A DNA stretch of 64,000 nucleotides from Thermoflavimicrobium daqui (lineage in GTDB: Bacteria > Bacillota > Bacilli > Thermoactinomycetales > Thermoactinomycetaceae). The stretch is from contig NZ_KZ845665.1 in NCBI RefSeq assembly GCF_003313465.1, forward strand, positions 62,001 through 126,000, in the 5' to 3' direction. Below, piece after piece: positions 63,146 to 64,000 of the stretch (position 1 is its first letter; each line of letters begins with the position of its first letter). Below the pieces are notes generated by a model that worked only from the letters and a program-made list of their open reading frames with translations, was not told the origin of the DNA and searched no databases. Made by a program: the position numbers and the translations under genes.

Positions 63146-64000
63146 TTACTCTCCGAATCGATCTTCCGCACTATAAATACCGCTAATATCGGAGATTAAT
63201 CTTTTTAGTGTACGTGATTGATATCGCTTTTCTGGATAATAGAGAAGAACTGGAAAAGAATGGTCGAATTGAACAAGTCGAACACGACGGTAAGAAGAGT
63301 TTTTACTATATACAGAGGTGGTTGGAACCAAAGCAGCACCATAATTATTAGCAACTAAGCTTTTAATTTCATCGATGCTTGTTAATTCGATCATAATATT
63401 TAGATGAATTCCATGTTGTTTACAAACACGATCTAGTAAACGGCGTTCCATTGTAGAAGGAGCAAAGGAGATTAATGGAATTTTTTCCAAATCAGTAGAT
63501 GAAATGTAGGAATATGGCTTGGTTAAAGGATATTCTTGTGAAGTGATTAGTGTGAAAGTATCAAAAAAGAGTGTTTTTGTTTGGATAAAACTGGGGAGAG
63601 ATTCTAATGAATATGCGATCCCAAGGTCAATTTGTCCTTCTTTTATGGCATGGATCAGCTCTTCCTCTGACATTGTAAGCACACGTAATGGCGTGTGTTG
63701 GTTAAAAGACTGAAAGTAATGAGTAAGACGATGTAATACAGTCATCGTTAAACAAGAGGTAGTTCCAATTACCATTGGATGCTTTACTGGTTTTTCTTCA
63801 TTTTCAGTAATGAGATCTTTTGATTCACGAATCAGTTCGACGATTTGTAGAGCGTAAGGAAGAAATAACCTGCCACTAGAGGTGAGCTTAACATTCGATC
63901 GATAAAATAGCGTGGTTCCTAGTTCCTCTTCGAGACTTTTGATTTGTGCGCTTACAGCCGGTTGAGTTAGCTGTAAAGCATCAGCTGCCTGGCGAAAGTG
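63146..64000 (-). CDS. LysR family transcriptional regulator (5' end cut by window)
   Basis: The frame is open to the right edge, beginning mid-HTH: HFRQAADALQLTQPAVSAQI then KSLEEELGTTLFYRSNVKLT. The ATG at 63775 is internal. The effector domain follows (IGTTSCLTMTVLHRLTHYFQ, LVANNYGAALVPTTSVYS). About 15 residues of the N-terminus are outside. The target is unknown; the divergent partner lies beyond the window. Confidence 0.9.
   Translation of the reverse strand, partial: HFRQAADALQLTQPAVSAQIKSLEEELGTTLFYRSNVKLTSSGRLFLPYALQIVELIRESKDLITENEEKPVKHPMVIGTTSCLTMTVLHRLTHYFQSFNQHTPLRVLTMSEEELIHAIKEGQIDLGIAYSLESLPSFIQTKTLFFDTFTLITSQEYPLTKPYSYISSTDLEKIPLISFAPSTMERRLLDRVCKQHGIHLNIMIELTSIDEIKSLVANNYGAALVPTTSVYSKNSSYRRVRLVQFDHSFPVLLYYPEKRYQSRTLKRLISDISGIYSAEDRFGE

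Overview
The window is about 64 kb of low-GC, endospore-former DNA. Strong Shine-Dalgarno sites, frequent TTG/GTG starts, RsfA-type regulators, YjcZ-like and CotF-like spore proteins, bacillithiol protein YtxJ, CcpA and the ytxJ/aroA/ccpA/acsA/tyrS/rpsD neighbourhood place it in Bacillales. A Thermoactinomycetaceae-like host is my best guess, an inference not tested by any search. Both ends are cut inside genes: cas10 at the left and a lysR gene at the right.

1-8 kb: the 3' part of a type III-B CRISPR effector operon (cas10/cmr2-cmr3-cmr4-cmr5-cmr6), then csx20 (candidate ring nuclease), an oppositely oriented fabV enoyl-ACP reductase, and a CARF-HEPN csx1 ribonuclease gene. No repeat array, cas1, cas2 or cas6 lies in the window. 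8-13.5 kb: a padR/HAAS pair and a compact late-step cobalamin operon (cobD-cobU-cobS-cobC-cbiB). 13.5-20 kb: assorted genes (DUF3054, kinase-like, CoA-binding, OppA-like lipoprotein, TPR, DUF309), a candidate small RNA, and two RsfA-like genes. 20-24 kb: a cluster of five tiny paralogous membrane peptides of YjcZ type, with other small and coat-protein genes.

24-36 kb: a GltS-like FMN protein, an isocitrate/isopropylmalate-type dehydrogenase, ytxJ, an ECF sigma/anti-sigma pair, DAHP synthase, a decayed IS200/IS605 tnpB with an omegaRNA-like 3' end, a three-module SseB-like protein, ccpA, mtnN, a DUF1540 gene and acsA. A second omegaRNA-like end without tnpB sits just upstream of the sigma gene. 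36-46 kb: three tandem class A penicillin-binding proteins, rpsD with a folded leader, and trmB.

46-64 kb: an aldehyde dehydrogenase/DUF779 operon facing a sigma-54 activator gene, with a recognisable sigma-54 promoter and an upstream palindrome; phosphatases, a lipid kinase, thioesterases, a Nudix protein, a MurC-like protein without P-loop or C-terminal domain, tyrS, a VOC protein, an M29 aminopeptidase, an XRE-TPR regulator, ylaN and the lysR fragment.

The most notable items are the Cmr locus with Csx20 and Csx1 split by fabV, the orphan omegaRNA-like end, the sigma-54 control module, the MurC-like pseudoenzyme, the tiny-membrane-peptide cluster, and a possible small peptide encoded in frame at the end of the XRE-TPR gene. 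All functional calls come from reading motifs and order; no database search was possible.
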